Positions 31,088-32,349 of a stretch of 32,349 nucleotides of DNA are shown here, one piece after another; the first letter of the stretch is position 1, and each line of letters opens with the position of its first letter. The position numbers and the translations under genes were made by a program. The DNA is from an uncultured Oscillospiraceae bacterium (lineage in GTDB: Bacteria; Bacillota; Clostridia; Oscillospirales; Oscillospiraceae): positions 1 through 32,349 of the forward strand of contig CALXGE010000015.1 in assembly GCA_944387775.1 (NCBI GenBank), given 5' to 3'. The notes under the pieces are model-generated. The model ran no database searches. It worked only from the letters and a program-made list of their open reading frames with translations, and was not told the origin of the DNA.

Positions 31088-32349
31088 ATGAAACAGTCCA
31101 GAACCCATACCTGCGGGGAGCTCCGCCTGGAGCACGTAGGCCAAACCGTCACCCTGGCGGGCTTTATGGAGAATGTCCGCGAGGTGGGCCAGAACTTTGC
31201 CTTCGTCATCCTCCGCGACTTCTACGGCACCACCCAGCTGGTGGTGGAGACCGAGGAGATGATGTCCATCATCAAGGGCATCAACAAGGAGTCCACCATC
31301 CAGGTCACCGGCGTTGTCCGGGAGCGCAGCAGCAAGAACCCCAACCTCCCCACCGGCGACATCGAGGTGGTCCCCACCAAGATTGAGGTCCTGGGCCGCT
31401 GCCGCTACAACGAGCTGCCCTTCCAGATCAACCGCAGCCGGGAGGCCGATGAGTCCCTGCGGCTGAAGTACCGCTACTTGGATCTCCGCAACCCCGCTGT
31501 GAAGAAGAACATCATCCTCCGCTGCCAGGTGGTGGCCGCCATCCGCGCCGCCATGATGGAGCAGGGCTTCCTGGAGATCACCACCCCCATCCTCACCGCC
31601 TCCTCCCCCGAGGGCGCCCGGGACTACCTGGTCCCCGCCCGGAAGCACCCCGGCAAGTTCTACGCCCTGCCCCAGGCCCCCCAGCAGTTCAAGCAGCTGC
31701 TGATGACCTCCGGCTTCGACAAGTATTTCCAGATCGCCCCCTGCTTCCGTGACGAGGACGCCCGCGGTGACCGCTCCCCCGGCGAGTTCTACCAGCTGGA
31801 TATGGAGATGAGCTTCGCCACCCAGGACGACGTGTTCGGCGTTCTGGAGGAGGTGTTCCCCCCCATCTTTGCCAAGTACGGCACCTATAACCGGGCTTCC
31901 TCCGCTCCCTTCCCCCGGATTGGCTTCACCGAGGCCATGGAGAAGTACGGCTCCGATAAGCCGGACCTCCGCATTGACCTGACTGTCACCGATGTCACCG
32001 ATCTCCTCTCCGACTGCGGCTTCGAGGCCTTTGCCGGCAACACCGTCAAGGCCATCCCCGTCAGCGATTTCACCGCCACCCGCAAGCAGATCGACAAGCT
32101 CTGCGCCGATGTGGAGGTCCAGGCCGGCAACAAGGCCTACTGGTTCAAGCTGGATGAAAAGGGCGAGCTGGCTGGCGGCATTGCCAAGTTCCTGGGTGAG
32201 AAGAAAGATGCCCTGGTGGAGCGCCTGGGCCTGCAGCCCAACACCTTCGTAGGCCTCACCTGCGGCAAGAAATCCGCTGCCCAGAAGACCGCCGGTGTCC
32301 TCCGTAGCAAGCTGGGCGCTCTCTGCCCCAACCACATGGACAAGGAGCA
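31088..32349 (+). CDS. aspS: Aspartyl-tRNA synthetase (3' end beyond window)
   Basis: The first 420 codons are visible of an expected 590 or so. The N-terminal OB-fold anticodon domain (about 1-105) carries GFMENVREVGQNFAFVILRD. Then come the class II catalytic core with RLKYRYLDLRNP (about 124-135), SPEGARDYLVP, PQAPQQFKQLLM and motif 2 FRDEDARGDRSPGEFYQLD. The bacterial GAD insertion domain begins after about residue 280. It charges tRNA-Asp; a non-discriminating form (also charging tRNA-Asn) cannot be judged here. AAAAGGAG at 31071-31078 supports ATG 31088. The T-box before hisS appears to sense tRNA-Asp, so the two probably once shared one transcript. The large reverse-strand ORF here is a shadow. 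Confidence 0.95.
   Translation, partial: MKQSRTHTCGELRLEHVGQTVTLAGFMENVREVGQNFAFVILRDFYGTTQLVVETEEMMSIIKGINKESTIQVTGVVRERSSKNPNLPTGDIEVVPTKIEVLGRCRYNELPFQINRSREADESLRLKYRYLDLRNPAVKKNIILRCQVVAAIRAAMMEQGFLEITTPILTASSPEGARDYLVPARKHPGKFYALPQAPQQFKQLLMTSGFDKYFQIAPCFRDEDARGDRSPGEFYQLDMEMSFATQDDVFGVLEEVFPPIFAKYGTYNRASSAPFPRIGFTEAMEKYGSDKPDLRIDLTVTDVTDLLSDCGFEAFAGNTVKAIPVSDFTATRKQIDKLCADVEVQAGNKAYWFKLDEKGELAGGIAKFLGEKKDALVERLGLQPNTFVGLTCGKKSAAQKTAGVLRSKLGALCPNHMDKE

Noticed and set aside
31052..32335. 427-codon reverse-strand ORF opposite aspS
   Set aside because: Antisense shadow; the plus strand encodes a clear aspartyl-tRNA synthetase.

Overview
The window looks like a chromosomal segment of a GC-rich Clostridia, most likely an Oscillospiraceae gut anaerobe related to Flavonifractor or Lawsonibacter. 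This rests on the gene set (Noc plus Soj/Spo0J, a DnaD-domain/DnaI pair, ZapA-U32, a T-box before hisS), Firmicutes parS sites and strong Shine-Dalgarno sequences; no 16S is present, so the genus is inference. parA-parB with two parS sites, and rsmG and noc nearby, suggest an origin-proximal position.

Layout. 1-2900: 3' end of mreB, an unknown seven-helix membrane protein, an SDR oxidoreductase and tRNA-Val on the minus strand. 2912-7273: purine nucleoside phosphorylase, then an AT-richer cassette of a TetR regulator broken by a one-base frameshift, an M20 amidohydrolase and an MFS transporter. 7449-11060 (minus): noc, then a DnaD-domain protein with a DnaI/DnaC helicase loader. 11318-13739: zapA and an RlhA-like U32 protein. 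14372-19112: dut, maf, mreC, mreD and PBP2, a nucleotide-hygiene and cell-wall elongation block. 19172-21091: a cytoplasmic GH13 amylase. 21137-23956: parA-parB bracketed by parS. 24023-27993: serS with a relic of a second serS 3' end, a Cys-rich small protein, rsmG, a MinD-like ATPase and an MgsA-like protein lacking its catalytic Asp. 28006-end: a T-box leader that reads as Asp-specific, hisS, an unknown membrane-anchored protein and aspS (cut by the window edge).

The most unusual content is non-coding. Five intergenic spaces (about 1.16-1.75, 8.45-9.0, 13.78-14.28, 21.18-22.02 and 29.78-30.47 kb) each hold one copy of the same composite element. A core of about 400-455 bp is bounded by two roughly 30-bp hairpins and built from two diverged inverted arms, with further shared modules outside. 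It encodes no convincing protein, lies downstream of gene 3' ends each time, and its end hairpins are swapped between copies. I do not recognise it as a named family, and it is my main candidate for something undescribed.

Genes acting together: mreB/mreC/mreD/PBP2 for rod elongation; zapA and noc for division timing and placement; parA/parB/parS and noc for chromosome organisation; the DnaD-domain protein with DnaI for primosome loading; dut and maf for nucleotide pool cleaning; hisS, aspS and serS for tRNA charging, with hisS (and perhaps once aspS) under tRNA-Asp sensing.
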